Notes: generated by a model not told the origin, from the sequence alone. Positions 1-8,405 are shown, counted from the stretch's first letter. The stretch: DNA of 64,000 bases from Myxococcales bacterium (GCA_030681895.1 JAUXRI010000287.1:1-64000), one strand, 5' to 3'. Made by a program: numbers and translations.

Positions 1-303
1 TCGGCCGCGGGCGGCTCCGCAGGTGGCTCGGCAGCAGGTGGCTCGGCAGCTGGTGGCTCTGCAGCAGGTGGCTCGGCAGCCGGTGGCTCCGCAGCAGGTG
101 GTTCTGCAGCAGGTGGCTCGGCGGCAGGTGGCTCGGCGGCAGGTGGTTCGGCGGCGGGCGGTTCGGCCGCGGGCGGTTCGGCGGCGGGTGGTTCGGCAGC
201 CGGCGGCTCGGCAGCGGGCGGCTCGGCGGCAGGCGGCTCAGCGGCAGGCGGCTCGGCGGCAGGCGGCTCAGCGGCAGGCGGCTCGGCGGCAGGCGGTTCG
301 GCG
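1..303 (+). repeat. 15-bp coding minisatellite encoding GGSAA pentapeptides
   Basis: About 20 tandem 15-bp units run in frame. The units differ only at synonymous positions. Between about 225 and 300 a 30-bp higher-order unit (alternating tca and tcg serine codons) is repeated almost exactly, which points to recent slippage or unequal exchange. The array is cut by the window edge, so its full length is unknown. Confidence 0.9.
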
Positions 304-828
304 GGGCTCTGCACTCCCGGCGCATACGACGCGGGTCGACCGGGCGGAGACCTCTTCCCAGACGGAGGCTTCGAGCCACTCGGCATGTTGGCGCGCTCCG
401 ACGCTGGCGTGACGGCCGTCGCCACCAGCACCTACCCCGGCTACCCTGCTTCGTCCGTCCTCGACCTGGACGTGGATACGAGTTGGTACATCGGGTCCGT
501 CTGCGTTGCGTCGTCGTCCTTGTATTGCTGTGAGGCGCAGTCCATTCGTGTCGACCTGCCGTCGACGCGAAGCCTGAGCGCGGTGGTGATGCGGGGCAAC
601 CAGGGCAGCTTCTCGAGCGGCTACGACTTCCTCACTGGACGACTCGACTTCCTCACCGCCAACGGCGGCCTGATCAGCTCCCGCAACGTCGTCTTCAACC
701 GCCCGAACGGAGACTGGGCCATCGAGTTGACCCCGCCAGTCGCGAACGTGCGCGCGGTGCGGTTGGTCCCCGGCTGGGCGGAGTCGAACGCGCCAGGCGT
801 CGCCGAGATTCAGCTCTACGGCCAGTGA
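1..828 (+). CDS. Repeat-linker surface protein with C-terminal discoidin-like domain (5' end outside window)
   Basis: Frame 1 is open from the first base to the TGA at 826-828, so the N-terminus, probably a lipoprotein signal, lies upstream of the window. Residues 1 to about 101 are an uninterrupted run of GGSAA pentapeptides. After a short linker rich in G, D and P, residues about 128-275 form a compact domain that opens like a discoidin (F5/8 type C) fold, with a DTSW motif and a terminal IQLYGQ strand. Such folds usually bind carbohydrate or surface ligands. The linker-plus-domain design is typical of exported myxobacterial lipoproteins. The surface location and ligand binding are inferred. 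Confidence 0.8.
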   Translation, partial: SAAGGSAGGSAAGGSAAGGSAAGGSAAGGSAAGGSAAGGSAAGGSAAGGSAAGGSAAGGSAAGGSAAGGSAAGGSAAGGSAAGGSAAGGSAAGGSAAGGSAGLCTPGAYDAGRPGGDLFPDGGFEPLGMLARSDAGVTAVATSTYPGYPASSVLDLDVDTSWYIGSVCVASSSLYCCEAQSIRVDLPSTRSLSAVVMRGNQGSFSSGYDFLTGRLDFLTANGGLISSRNVVFNRPNGDWAIELTPPVANVRAVRLVPGWAESNAPGVAEIQLYGQ

Positions 829-844
829 GCGAACGAAAGACCGC

Positions 845-1297
845 GTGACGACATCGGCTCACCGCGACGAGGTCGCACGCATTCTCGCGCTGACGAAGGG
901 CGACCCCGAGCACGCCTTCAACCTGGTCGAGCGCCAGCTCTCGGTGCTCGTGCTGCGCACGCAGGTGATGCTCTCGCTCTCGGGCATCGTCATCACCGTC
1001 ACCGGCTTCTCGGGCCGCGCGATCGCGCAGACCAACGAGCTGGCGCGCCTGCTCGTCTCTGCCGGCATCGTCATCGTGCTCGCCGCGGCGGTGACGGCCA
1101 TCGGCGGAGTCCTCCGGCTGCGGTGGCTGACTCAGGAACTGCGCGACGACATCTCCGACACGCTCAGCCGAATGCTCGAGATCCGCGACACGAAGTCCCG
1201 GTTCCTGTCCGTCGCCCTCGTCCTCTTCATCGTCGGCTTCAGCTGCTACTGCATCGCCATCGGGCAGATGTTGATGAACGTCGAGCTGGCGGGCTGA
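845..1297 (+). CDS. Small membrane protein of unknown function
   Basis: GTG start 16 bases after the previous stop, preceded by a GAAAG purine stretch; 150 aa. An acidic and basic N-terminal helix (1-35) is followed by hydrophobic segments at about 36-55, 67-90 and 118-145. A charged helix lies between the second and third. The pattern is that of a two- to three-pass inner-membrane protein with a cytosolic helical head, similar in outline to the DUF2721 group, but I do not recognise the family with certainty. It may be cotranscribed with the surface protein upstream. Confidence 0.6.
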   Translation: MTTSAHRDEVARILALTKGDPEHAFNLVERQLSVLVLRTQVMLSLSGIVITVTGFSGRAIAQTNELARLLVSAGIVIVLAAAVTAIGGVLRLRWLTQELRDDISDTLSRMLEIRDTKSRFLSVALVLFIVGFSCYCIAIGQMLMNVELAG

Positions 1298-1318
1298 GCT
1301 TGAAAACTGAACAATGAC

Positions 1319-1355
1319 AGCGGGTTGAACCCGCTTTGCGGCGTTCGTACGAACG
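1319..1355. promoter_or_regulatory. Two adjacent palindromes upstream of the toxin-antitoxin pair
   Basis: Positions 1319-1335 hold an 8+1+8 inverted repeat (AGCGGGTT g AACCCGCT). Positions 1342-1355 hold a perfect 14-bp palindrome (CGTTCGTACGAACG). Both lie within 55 bases of the antitoxin ATG at 1372. AbrB/MazE-type antitoxins usually bind palindromes in their own promoter, so these are the likely autoregulatory operators. Neither has a T-tract, which argues against a terminator. Confidence 0.6.
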
Positions 1356-1371
1356 TCATAACCTCTCGTTC

Positions 1372-1596
1372 ATGACTGCGCTGAAACTGACTCAGATTGG
1401 AAACTCGGTGGGAGTCATTCTGCCCAAAGAGCTCCTCACCAGGCTTCGGGTCGAGAAGGGCGACAGCCTTTTCGTGACCGAGTCACCTGATGGCCTCACG
1501 CTCACTCCCTACGATCCATCGCTGACCGAAGAGGTCGAGCGCGGGCGTGAGTTCATGCGCGAGTTCCGCGACACGTTTCACGAGCTCGCGAAGTGA
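1372..1596 (+). CDS. AbrB/MazE-type antitoxin
   Basis: 74 aa. The N-terminal half carries the swapped-hairpin AbrB/SpoVT DNA-binding signature (IGNSVGVILPKELL at about residues 8-21), and the C-terminal half is acidic and helical, as in antitoxins that wrap a toxin. The ATG at 1372 is preferred over an upstream in-frame TTG at 1336, because 1372 puts the palindromic operators outside the coding region and starts directly at the fold. Its stop overlaps the downstream doc-like start by four bases (GTGA), a hallmark of a coupled antitoxin-toxin operon. The expected role is to neutralise the Doc partner and repress the operon. Confidence 0.85.
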   Translation: MTALKLTQIGNSVGVILPKELLTRLRVEKGDSLFVTESPDGLTLTPYDPSLTEEVERGREFMREFRDTFHELAK

Positions 1597-1976
1597 GCTG
1601 GCGGTGGGTCGACCGTCGGGCGCTGCTGCTGTTGCACGACGAGAGCCTGGCCGAACACGGTGGTGGCTCCGGGCTTCGTGACGCGGGCCTCTTCGACTCG
1701 GCGCTCGCGCGGCCCGTCAATCTCGCGGCGTATGGCTCACCCGATGTGGCGGCCCTCGCCGCGTCGTACGGCTTCGGGCTCGCGAAGAACCACGCCTTTG
1801 TCGACGGCAACAAACGCGTCGCCTTTCTCGCGCTCGGCCTGTTCCTGTCGAACAACGCCTTCCGACTGGTGACGACTCAGGCCGACGCGACGGTCACGAT
1901 GCTCGGCGTCGCGAGCGGAGACCTCTCTGAGGAGCGCCTGGCCCACTGGCTGCGCGAACGACTTCAGCCGAGATGA
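1593..1976 (+). CDS. doc: Death-on-curing (Doc/Fic) family toxin
   Basis: 127 aa with the Fic/Doc catalytic loop HAFVDGNKR at residues 67-75. Phage P1 Doc phosphorylates EF-Tu and so stops translation, and this protein has the same length and the motif in the same place. GTG start overlapping the antitoxin stop. The partner is AbrB/MazE-like rather than the Phd type of the P1 system. Downstream lies a tail-to-tail junction with the porin gene only a few bases away. The target and toxicity are inferred from the family. Confidence 0.88.
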   Translation: MSWRWVDRRALLLLHDESLAEHGGGSGLRDAGLFDSALARPVNLAAYGSPDVAALAASYGFGLAKNHAFVDGNKRVAFLALGLFLSNNAFRLVTTQADATVTMLGVASGDLSEERLAHWLRERLQPR

Positions 1977-1980
1977 AGCC

Positions 1981-3252
1981 TCACAGCTTGAACTTGAGCC
2001 GCATGCCCGCGATCAGCGCATCACGCCCATCGCCACCCGGCGTCCGGTAGTACTGAACGTCGGGCTGCAGGCTGAAGAACTTCGTCAGGCGCAGCTTGTA
2101 GAACACCTCGACGAAGACCTCCCCGCCCGGCCCCGACGCGCCATTCACCTGCCGCGAGACGGTGAAGTACCCACCGCCCACGCCGACCGTGTCGTCCTGC
2201 CGAAACCCGAGCCCGTGGTAGACGAGCGACGCGTTGACGAAGAGCGGAATGAGCGCGCGGTCAGGCTGCGCCCACCCCACACGCGTGATGAACGTGAAGC
2301 AGCGCGGATCATCTTCAGCCATCGGGTTCAGATAGAGGCGGTCGTCGTTCTGCACGAAGAACCCGTACGACTCGCTGAACGTGCGTGGGTTCGGGTCCTC
2401 GGTGAACTCCTCGAAGCTCCCACTCTGTCGGTAGCCGCCGATGCTGGTGTTGCCGACGTTCTTCGAGCCCTTCACGAACGGGTGGTGCACGGTGACGCCA
2501 CCGATGAGGAAGTGGCCGGCTCCGGGGACGAACGCGGTGTCGAAGCCCACGCTGTTCAGCTTCGGAGTGCCCTCGAAGATGGCGGCCTTGATGGCGAGCC
2601 ACTCCACCGGCGTCACCACGGCCACCGCCGCCAGCCCGTTGGTCGGATACGACGGGAGCGGTGACGACGGCAGCATGCCGAAGTTGTTGTTGATGAAATT
2701 CCCTCCGAAGCGCGGCGTGCCGAACTCGCGGTTGGCGTCCTGTTTCCCCAGCCGCAAGAGCACCTTCCCGAGGATCGACTGCTCGTAGAAGAACTCACCG
2801 AGCTGCGTGTACGGCTTCGCCTCGATGTTGCTGATCTCGGTCACCGAGCCGACGAACTCGTTGATGCCCTGCCCGTGGTTGTTCTGGGCGTTGACCACGA
2901 ACTTGCCGCCAGGCCACAGCCCGAGCTGCTCGACGTCGAGCGTCACCGTCACGTCGAGGTGCCCGATGAGCGAGACGCCTGCAGGCCGGCTCGAGGTGTT
3001 GACGAAGAGCTCCGGCGCGTAGACGACGTCGAAGGTGAGCCCGTGCTCCGCGAGCCACGTGCGCGCGCCGCCCCACTCGCCCGTGAGGTGGTCGCCGTGA
3101 AGCCAGTCGGGAGGCGCTTCAGGTTCGGCCTCGACGCCGGCGTCGGCAGGAGCCTCCTGTGCGCCGCCATCCACCGCCGCCTCGGCCACCCCGGCATCGA
3201 GCGGCTCGGCCGTCTGCGCGAGCGCCAGCAACACCAGCGTGAGCGCCGTCAT
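1981..3252 (-). CDS. OprB-type carbohydrate-selective porin
   Basis: 423 aa outer-membrane protein. A short signal peptide (about 1-14) is followed by an acidic Ala/Glu/Asp/Pro linker to about residue 48. Next comes the OprB hallmark around residues 50-70 (LTGEWGGART, then a LAEHGLTF stretch) and many alternating beta strands ending in an aromatic-poor LKFKL terminus. OprB porins let sugars and other small solutes through the outer membrane. Its ATG overlaps the stop of the upstream channel gene by one base (TGATG), so the two are almost certainly translated from one message. The transported solute cannot be told from the sequence. Confidence 0.85.
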   Translation of the reverse strand: MTALTLVLLALAQTAEPLDAGVAEAAVDGGAQEAPADAGVEAEPEAPPDWLHGDHLTGEWGGARTWLAEHGLTFDVVYAPELFVNTSSRPAGVSLIGHLDVTVTLDVEQLGLWPGGKFVVNAQNNHGQGINEFVGSVTEISNIEAKPYTQLGEFFYEQSILGKVLLRLGKQDANREFGTPRFGGNFINNNFGMLPSSPLPSYPTNGLAAVAVVTPVEWLAIKAAIFEGTPKLNSVGFDTAFVPGAGHFLIGGVTVHHPFVKGSKNVGNTSIGGYRQSGSFEEFTEDPNPRTFSESYGFFVQNDDRLYLNPMAEDDPRCFTFITRVGWAQPDRALIPLFVNASLVYHGLGFRQDDTVGVGGGYFTVSRQVNGASGPGGEVFVEVFYKLRLTKFFSLQPDVQYYRTPGGDGRDALIAGMRLKFKL

Positions 3253-4271
3253 CAGACGCCCTGGAGGAAGAAGGCGAAGATGCCCGCGACGAGCAGCGGA
3301 AACGCCACGCGCGAGAGCTTGTCGATGCGCAGAGCGAGCTCAGGCCGCCCATTCGAGTCGACGATGAAGGTGATGAACGTCTGCGCCAGGGTCAGCAGCA
3401 ACAGCACGTAGGTGGAGATGAAGAACTTGTCCGAGAGCACGAGGTAGCCGATCTCCGGCATGTTCTGACTGACGGCCACGTTGTACGCCATGCACGAGAG
3501 CAGCGCCGTCATCGCCACCGACGCCGCCGTATCGAGCTGCGCCGCGGGCAGGAAGAACACCAGGTACGCCATCGCGAGGATGATCAGCAGCGGGATGAGG
3601 ATCTTGAACGCGTAGCTCCAATACTCGCGCTCGAAGAACACCCGCAGCGAGAAGCGCGAGTAGCGCGTGCCAGCCTTGTCCTTCTCGGGGTCACCGAAGT
3701 TCGTCGGGTAGTCGGACTGCGAGACGACGCGCTCCACCTTTCGCAGCTGGTAGTCGGGAATCGCCAGACGCGGGCTCAGGCCCCACCGCACCTCGGGCGT
3801 CCCAGCGCGCTCGTAACTCTTCACGTCGTCGATGAAGACGAGGTCGTCGAGTTCGAGCGTCGCGTTCTCGACGGTGAGGCTCAAGACCTGCGTATCAAAA
3901 GGATACTTCTTGAGGTCGGGCACGAAGAAGAACGAGCCCGTGACGCGGTAGCAGACATAGCGCTCCTCACCGACCACCTTGTCGTCCACCGGGTCTTTCG
4001 TCTCGAACTTTCCGTTCACCGGCTCGAGTCGCTCGATGATCTGCGTGAGGCGCTCGTCCGAGAGCCCGCCGTTCTTGAACCGCAGCCACAGATAGAAGTC
4101 GGCGTAGAAGCTCTCGGTGCGGGTGTCGACGGTGCGCATCTCGACGACGTGCATGCCAATGAAGACCTGGGTCGGTGCGGCCTGCGAGACCGTCGCGAAC
4201 AGGAGCGCTGTCAGGAGCGCGAAGCGGTGGATCACGACGAGGAGCCCACACCAGCTCCCGAGGGCCTGCAA
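3252..4271 (-). CDS. Pentameric ligand-gated ion channel homologue (GLIC/ELIC type)
   Basis: 339 aa. A signal peptide ends near residue 31. An extracellular beta-sandwich follows (about 35-215) with the invariant pro-loop motif YPFDTQ at 123-128. Four membrane helices lie at about 220-241, 247-268, 282-304 and 322-337. The M2-M3 stretch (AYNVAVSQNMP) closely recalls that of GLIC. As in other bacterial members, the Cys-loop disulfide is absent. The TTG start at 4271 is chosen because GGAGGG lies six bases upstream; a GTG at 4235 would leave a shorter signal. These channels form homopentamers in the inner membrane and gate on protons, amines or other ligands; the ligand here is unknown. Confidence 0.9.
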   Translation of the reverse strand: MQALGSWCGLLVVIHRFALLTALLFATVSQAAPTQVFIGMHVVEMRTVDTRTESFYADFYLWLRFKNGGLSDERLTQIIERLEPVNGKFETKDPVDDKVVGEERYVCYRVTGSFFFVPDLKKYPFDTQVLSLTVENATLELDDLVFIDDVKSYERAGTPEVRWGLSPRLAIPDYQLRKVERVVSQSDYPTNFGDPEKDKAGTRYSRFSLRVFFEREYWSYAFKILIPLLIILAMAYLVFFLPAAQLDTAASVAMTALLSCMAYNVAVSQNMPEIGYLVLSDKFFISTYVLLLLTLAQTFITFIVDSNGRPELALRIDKLSRVAFPLLVAGIFAFFLQGV

Positions 4272-4366
4272 AGAAAACCCTCCTCAGAACGCGGCGGGTC
4301 GGTAATGAAAGCGCCCCCGGCTGCCACCGTGCACTGCCGGGTTTCGAGAACCGCTCTGGGGGCATC

Positions 4367-5269
4367 GTGGCTGATCAACGAATCGTCGACGTCGTGCAGG
4401 TCATCGCAGGGAAGCTGACGGCCGCGCAGGTGGCCGAGCGTCACCAGGTCAACACCGCCGACGTCGAGCTGTGGGCGCAGACCTACCTGGCGGGCCTCGA
4501 GGGCGCCGTGGCCGGGAGCCGGTCGCTCCGCAAGCAGCGTTGGCCCGCGGTCCTCGTCGGCTGCCTCGTGGTGGCGGGCCTCGCGTCGCGGGTGTCCTTC
4601 GCGAGCGGCTCCTCGTGTGGAGAGACGCTGCCGGGCACGCTGCAGCCGTTCTGCCCTGACGAGCCCGCGCGGTCGGCAGACATCAACCAGAACTACCGGG
4701 CGCTCATCAGCCTCTTCGAGGCGAAGCTGGGGCTCCTGAGCTCCCCCGACGTCACGCTCACCGCCGGCGGCGTCTCGGCCACGCGCGCGACGTTCGCCGC
4801 GACGGCCTTCGATGGCGGCTCGCCGTCGCCCGTCATCGTCAACGACACCGTCTCGCAGGCCCTGCTCCTCGTCGGCCAGGGCACGGCGCCCAACCGCCGC
4901 GTCACCGTGCGCGACGACCTCGTCGTCACCAGCGACCTGAGCGTCAACGGCACCACGGCCATCTCCGGCAACACCTCAGTGGGCGGGAACCTCACCGTCA
5001 TCGGCAGCCTCTCGGGCGGCAACGTCGCGGGCACCATCTCGGGCGGCGGCACGCTCAGCTGCCAACTGGGGGCCGGCAACGTGGTGCTCGGCTGCTCCGG
5101 CCTCTTCGGTGCGACCTGCCCTCCCACCGGCACCTCATCCTGCAGCACCGGCACGCGCATCGTCTGTCCGGCCGGCTCCACGCCGCGCGACATCAATCGG
5201 GACTGCACCAACCCCGGCGGCGGCCTGCCCTACGTCTGCGTCACCCAGAGCTTCTGCGTTCGCGACTGA
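4367..5269 (+). CDS. HTH-membrane anchor-repeat stalk protein
   Basis: 300 aa from a GTG preceded by a G-rich SD. Residues 1-50 look like a transposase-type helix-turn-helix (KLTAAQVAERHQV). A basic stretch and one membrane helix follow (about 58-82). The rest is exported: a conserved-looking NQNYRALI segment, then short strands full of V, T, G and N (SVNGTTAISGNTSVGGN) like trimeric tail-fibre or adhesin stalks, and finally a Cys-rich tip with about eight cysteines. The design would link a cytosolic HTH to an extracytoplasmic stalk. The function is unknown. It is divergent from the channel gene, sharing a 95-base control region. Confidence 0.7.
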   Translation: MADQRIVDVVQVIAGKLTAAQVAERHQVNTADVELWAQTYLAGLEGAVAGSRSLRKQRWPAVLVGCLVVAGLASRVSFASGSSCGETLPGTLQPFCPDEPARSADINQNYRALISLFEAKLGLLSSPDVTLTAGGVSATRATFAATAFDGGSPSPVIVNDTVSQALLLVGQGTAPNRRVTVRDDLVVTSDLSVNGTTAISGNTSVGGNLTVIGSLSGGNVAGTISGGGTLSCQLGAGNVVLGCSGLFGATCPPTGTSSCSTGTRIVCPAGSTPRDINRDCTNPGGGLPYVCVTQSFCVRD

Positions 5270-5331
5270 ACGTCTCAGCCGGGTACCTCTTCACTGTCGT
5301 TCGCCTGGCGCCGGCGCGACACTCCCGAGCC

Positions 5332-5883
5332 ATGGCCACCCTCACCAAGACGACCTGGTCCCAGCTCGAGCCGACGCTGCGCAGCGAGCTCGACGCCGTG
5401 ATGCGCACGCCAAACGACGCGTGGCACTCGCAGTACCACGACGCCATGGCCTGGTGGCTGCTCCTCATGCTCGCCTCGGTGGGTGGCTTCATTGGCCTCG
5501 CCGTCGCGTTCGGCAGCGAAGTCGCCGAGACGGTGAGCCTCGTCTCGAGTGAGCCGTCGCTGCTCCCCAGCCTGTTGTTCCAGCCGCACTGGCTGGGCCT
5601 CGTGGTGTGCCTCGTCGTCGCCCCGCTCACGGCCGTCACCTGGGCGCGCAACCACAACCGCCGCGGCCTCGCGCTCACCCGCACCGCCATCGTCGTCGTG
5701 CGCGGCGCCACGCTGAAGCTGCTGCCGCTGTCGGACATCACGAACGTTCAGTCGCGCACCATCGGCGCCGTAGGGAAGCGGTTCAGCGTGTTGACGGTGC
5801 AGACGAAGGGCGGCGAGAAGGTCGAGTTCACCACCGATGGCCGGTGGGTCACCGCGGTCGCGGCCGCCGTCGGCAAGACCTGA
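5332..5883 (+). CDS. Membrane protein with C-terminal bacterial PH-like domain
   Basis: 183 aa. The N-terminal 35 residues are helical and soluble. Two membrane helices lie at about 43-62 and 86-104, and are followed by RNHNRRG at the membrane face. The last 75 residues (TAIVVVRGATLKLLPLSDI and the strands after it) match the pattern of bacterial PH (bPH/YdbT-like) domains: strands, a PLSDI turn and a terminal helix. The role is unknown. It converges with the kinase gene (12-base gap). Confidence 0.6.
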   Translation: MATLTKTTWSQLEPTLRSELDAVMRTPNDAWHSQYHDAMAWWLLLMLASVGGFIGLAVAFGSEVAETVSLVSSEPSLLPSLLFQPHWLGLVVCLVVAPLTAVTWARNHNRRGLALTRTAIVVVRGATLKLLPLSDITNVQSRTIGAVGKRFSVLTVQTKGGEKVEFTTDGRWVTAVAAAVGKT

Positions 5884-5894
5884 CGCCACCACCG

Positions 5895-7211
5895 TCAGTG
5901 GAGCGCGAACCACCCCAGCGTCAGCGCTCCGGCGAGCAGCACCAGCACCACCACCCACTTCGTGCCGCTCGACTTCGGCGTCGCGTCGGCCTCGACCTTC
6001 ATGCGGTCGACCATCTGCCGGTCGATGGCCGTCGCAGCCACCTCGTGCATCACCGGCGCGGGGCGCGCGGGGTTGCTCTTCACCTTCGGGAGCGGGCGGG
6101 TCGCGTCGTCCAGGTCAGGCGGACGGCCCGGGTTCGAGGCGCGCCCTGGCACCTGCGGCGCGAAGGCCGGCTCCGTGAGCTGCCCCGCCTCGTGCATGTC
6201 GAACTTCGGCTTGTGGACCTTCGACTGGCTCGTCGCGCGGTCATCGACGCCGGGCACGGGCCCTCTGCGCTGCGGCTCGACGGCGACCGGCACCTCACCG
6301 CGCGTCGGCGTCGAGCCCTGCGCCTCGAGCTTCGTCTGGAGCGCGCGCACCTGGTCGAGCGCGTCTCTCGCCGACGCCGGGCGGCCCGCGGGGTCACGAG
6401 ACAACAACCTCGCCACCAGCGCGTCGAGCTCGGGCGGCACGTCGGGCTTCACCGATGACGCTCGCGGCGCGTCTTCGTGGAGCGCCTTGATCAACATCTG
6501 CCCGATGTTGTTGCCGGTGAAGATGGGCCTTCCGGTGAGCAGCTCGAACAACACCGCGCCGGTGGCGAAGAGGTCGGTGCGCGGCGTCACCGGCTCGGAG
6601 TTGATCTGCTCCGGCGCCATGTACCCGGGCGTGCCGAGAATCGCGCTGCCCGTCAGTTGTTGCCGAATCTCGGGCGTCATCGACTTGGCGATGCCGAAGT
6701 CGAGCACGCGCAGTCGAAGGCCGTTGGGCGCCTGCTCGACGAAGAGGTTCTGCGGCTTGAGGTCTCGATGCACCACGCCCGCGGCGTGCGCCTTCTCGAG
6801 CACCTCGAGCAGCTGCACGACGAGCCCCAGCGCCACGCCCATCGGCAGCGCGCCCTCGGTGTTCACGAGGTCGGCGACGGAGCGCCCTTTGAGGAACTCC
6901 ATCACGAAGTAGTGCAGGCCATCGGGCGTCTGCCCGAACGAGAAGATGTCGACGACGGCGGGGTGGCCGATGGCGTTGACGACGCGGGCTTCGTTGATGA
7001 AGCGCTCGATGGCCTTCGGGTCCGACGCGAACGCAGGGTGCAGCACCTTCACCGCGACGCGTTTGCCGATGACGGGGTGCTTCGCCTCGAAGACGGCACC
7101 CATGCCGCCGGTCCCAATCCGGGAGATGACCTCGTAGTCACCAACGCGCTGCCCGATGAGGGACCCGGCCACGGCGACAGTGTCACCCACAACGGGCTCC
7201 AAACGAAGCAC
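5895..7211 (-). CDS. Eukaryotic-type Ser/Thr protein kinase with C-terminal membrane anchor
   Basis: 438 aa. The kinase domain spans about 26-290: glycine loop GTGGMGAVFE, catalytic Lys in AVKVL (K55), HRDLKPQN catalytic loop, DFGIAK, and APE in GYMAPEQ. A Pro/Arg-rich linker of about 120 residues leads to a single membrane helix at the extreme C-terminus (WVVVLVLLAGALTLGWFAL), with nothing exported beyond it. It can therefore only sense the cytosolic or membrane side. GTG start, three bases after the stop of the FHA-like gene, so the two are an operon and the FHA protein may read this kinase's phosphothreonines. Confidence 0.92.
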   Translation of the reverse strand: MLRLEPVVGDTVAVAGSLIGQRVGDYEVISRIGTGGMGAVFEAKHPVIGKRVAVKVLHPAFASDPKAIERFINEARVVNAIGHPAVVDIFSFGQTPDGLHYFVMEFLKGRSVADLVNTEGALPMGVALGLVVQLLEVLEKAHAAGVVHRDLKPQNLFVEQAPNGLRLRVLDFGIAKSMTPEIRQQLTGSAILGTPGYMAPEQINSEPVTPRTDLFATGAVLFELLTGRPIFTGNNIGQMLIKALHEDAPRASSVKPDVPPELDALVARLLSRDPAGRPASARDALDQVRALQTKLEAQGSTPTRGEVPVAVEPQRRGPVPGVDDRATSQSKVHKPKFDMHEAGQLTEPAFAPQVPGRASNPGRPPDLDDATRPLPKVKSNPARPAPVMHEVAATAIDRQMVDRMKVEADATPKSSGTKWVVVLVLLAGALTLGWFALH

Positions 7212-7214
7212 GCG

Positions 7215-8333
7215 TCACCGAGCGGGCCGAAGCCGGCACCGCAAGCCGGGGATCAGCTCGAACACCTCGTCGAGGCCGACGCCCCGCTTCCCGAACAGCG
7301 GCTCGCCGCTCCACGAGGGTTGCAGGTTCTTCGGCACCGACGGCTGCACCTGCAAGACCCAGTCGTCGCGTCGCAACAGGGACACGGGAGCGCTGGCGTC
7401 GAAGGCACTGAGCACGCCGCCATCATCGAGAGGAACGAGGCTGGTATCGGCCTCGAGCACGAGCCAGCGCTGGCGCGTCAACGGCTCCACGGGCGTCCAC
7501 CCATCCCACTCGACCACCTCGAGCATGACGGGGCGCGCGGGACCTTCACGGGGGCTCGAGAGCGTGGCGACCCGGCGTGTGGCGGCCTCCAGCACATCGG
7601 CGTCGCGAAAGTCGGCGAGCGTCCACGCGCCGCGGTGGCCCGCCTCGAGGGAGATCAGGCCAACCAGCGCCGGCGCGCGCGCGAGGAGCAACGCCAGTTG
7701 TGCTCCATCGTCATTCGAGAGGCCGACCGTGCGCACGACGTGGAGGTGCGGCGTTCCCGGCGCGCAGCGACTGAGCGCATCGACGAAGCCGGTCAGCTCG
7801 AGGTCGGGGTCTCTGACGACGACGCGACGAACGAAGGGCCCGGCGAAGTGCGCGTCGATGACGCCGGACGCGACCTGCCGGGCGAGCGCGAAGAGGTGGC
7901 GGGCCTGCTCCGCGCGCGGCACGGGCCGGCGCAACGCTTCGGCGATGGGAGCGCCGTGCTCGAGCGCCCAATCCCGGTACACGAGCGCCAGGGAGTCGTC
8001 CTCCGCCGACGCGAGCGTCTGCGCGTCGAGGCGCGCGAGTCGTGCGCCCGGCCACTCGGCGTCGACGAAGCGCAGCACCTGTTGGCCACCATCGAGCACG
8101 TCACCCGTCTGCAGCGCCCCGCCGCCCGTCACGCGCCCGTTGAGGCGCACCTCGAAGCCACTCGACACGTGCAGCCGCCACGCGCCGTCCTGCTCGTAGA
8201 CGGCCCAGAGCATGTCCTTGAGCGTGTGGAGCGACGCGAACGGCTCGAGCTGCTCACCCTCGAGCGTGCAGCCGAAGCCAGGCGCGCCGAAGGTGCTGGC
8301 GGTACCAGCCGAGAGGTCGACGAGCCGGGGCAT
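7215..8333 (-). CDS. FHA-like signalling protein
   Basis: 372 aa. The first 100 residues have the strand order of a divergent FHA domain (RLNGRVTGGGALQTGDVL, which matches the NG and GD turns of FHA folds), although the canonical GR and SxxH are not clear. The remainder is a mixed alpha/beta region of unknown fold, with a long helical LALLLARAPALVGLISLEAG segment. It lies directly upstream of the Ser/Thr kinase with a three-base gap. A role as phosphoprotein reader or kinase partner is inferred from this arrangement. Confidence 0.65.
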   Translation of the reverse strand: MPRLVDLSAGTASTFGAPGFGCTLEGEQLEPFASLHTLKDMLWAVYEQDGAWRLHVSSGFEVRLNGRVTGGGALQTGDVLDGGQQVLRFVDAEWPGARLARLDAQTLASAEDDSLALVYRDWALEHGAPIAEALRRPVPRAEQARHLFALARQVASGVIDAHFAGPFVRRVVVRDPDLELTGFVDALSRCAPGTPHLHVVRTVGLSNDDGAQLALLLARAPALVGLISLEAGHRGAWTLADFRDADVLEAATRRVATLSSPREGPARPVMLEVVEWDGWTPVEPLTRQRWLVLEADTSLVPLDDGGVLSAFDASAPVSLLRRDDWVLQVQPSVPKNLQPSWSGEPLFGKRGVGLDEVFELIPGLRCRLRPAR

Positions 8334-8405
8334 CAGCGCACGAACTCACCACATCGCGACTCGACTCACTCGACCGCAAGATGCTGTAGGGAGCCTCACC
8401 GCACG

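Noticed and set aside
4316-4341. CCCGGC / GCCGGG inverted repeat between channel and HTH-stalk genes
   Set aside because: Six GC-only base pairs across 14 bases are expected by chance in DNA this GC-rich, so I do not call it an operator.
6477-8405. Long plus-strand open frame continuous with the molybdate transporter
   Set aside because: It is the antisense of the kinase and FHA genes. Its Arg/His-rich composition is not protein-like, and the transporter fold starts at the ATG at 8406.
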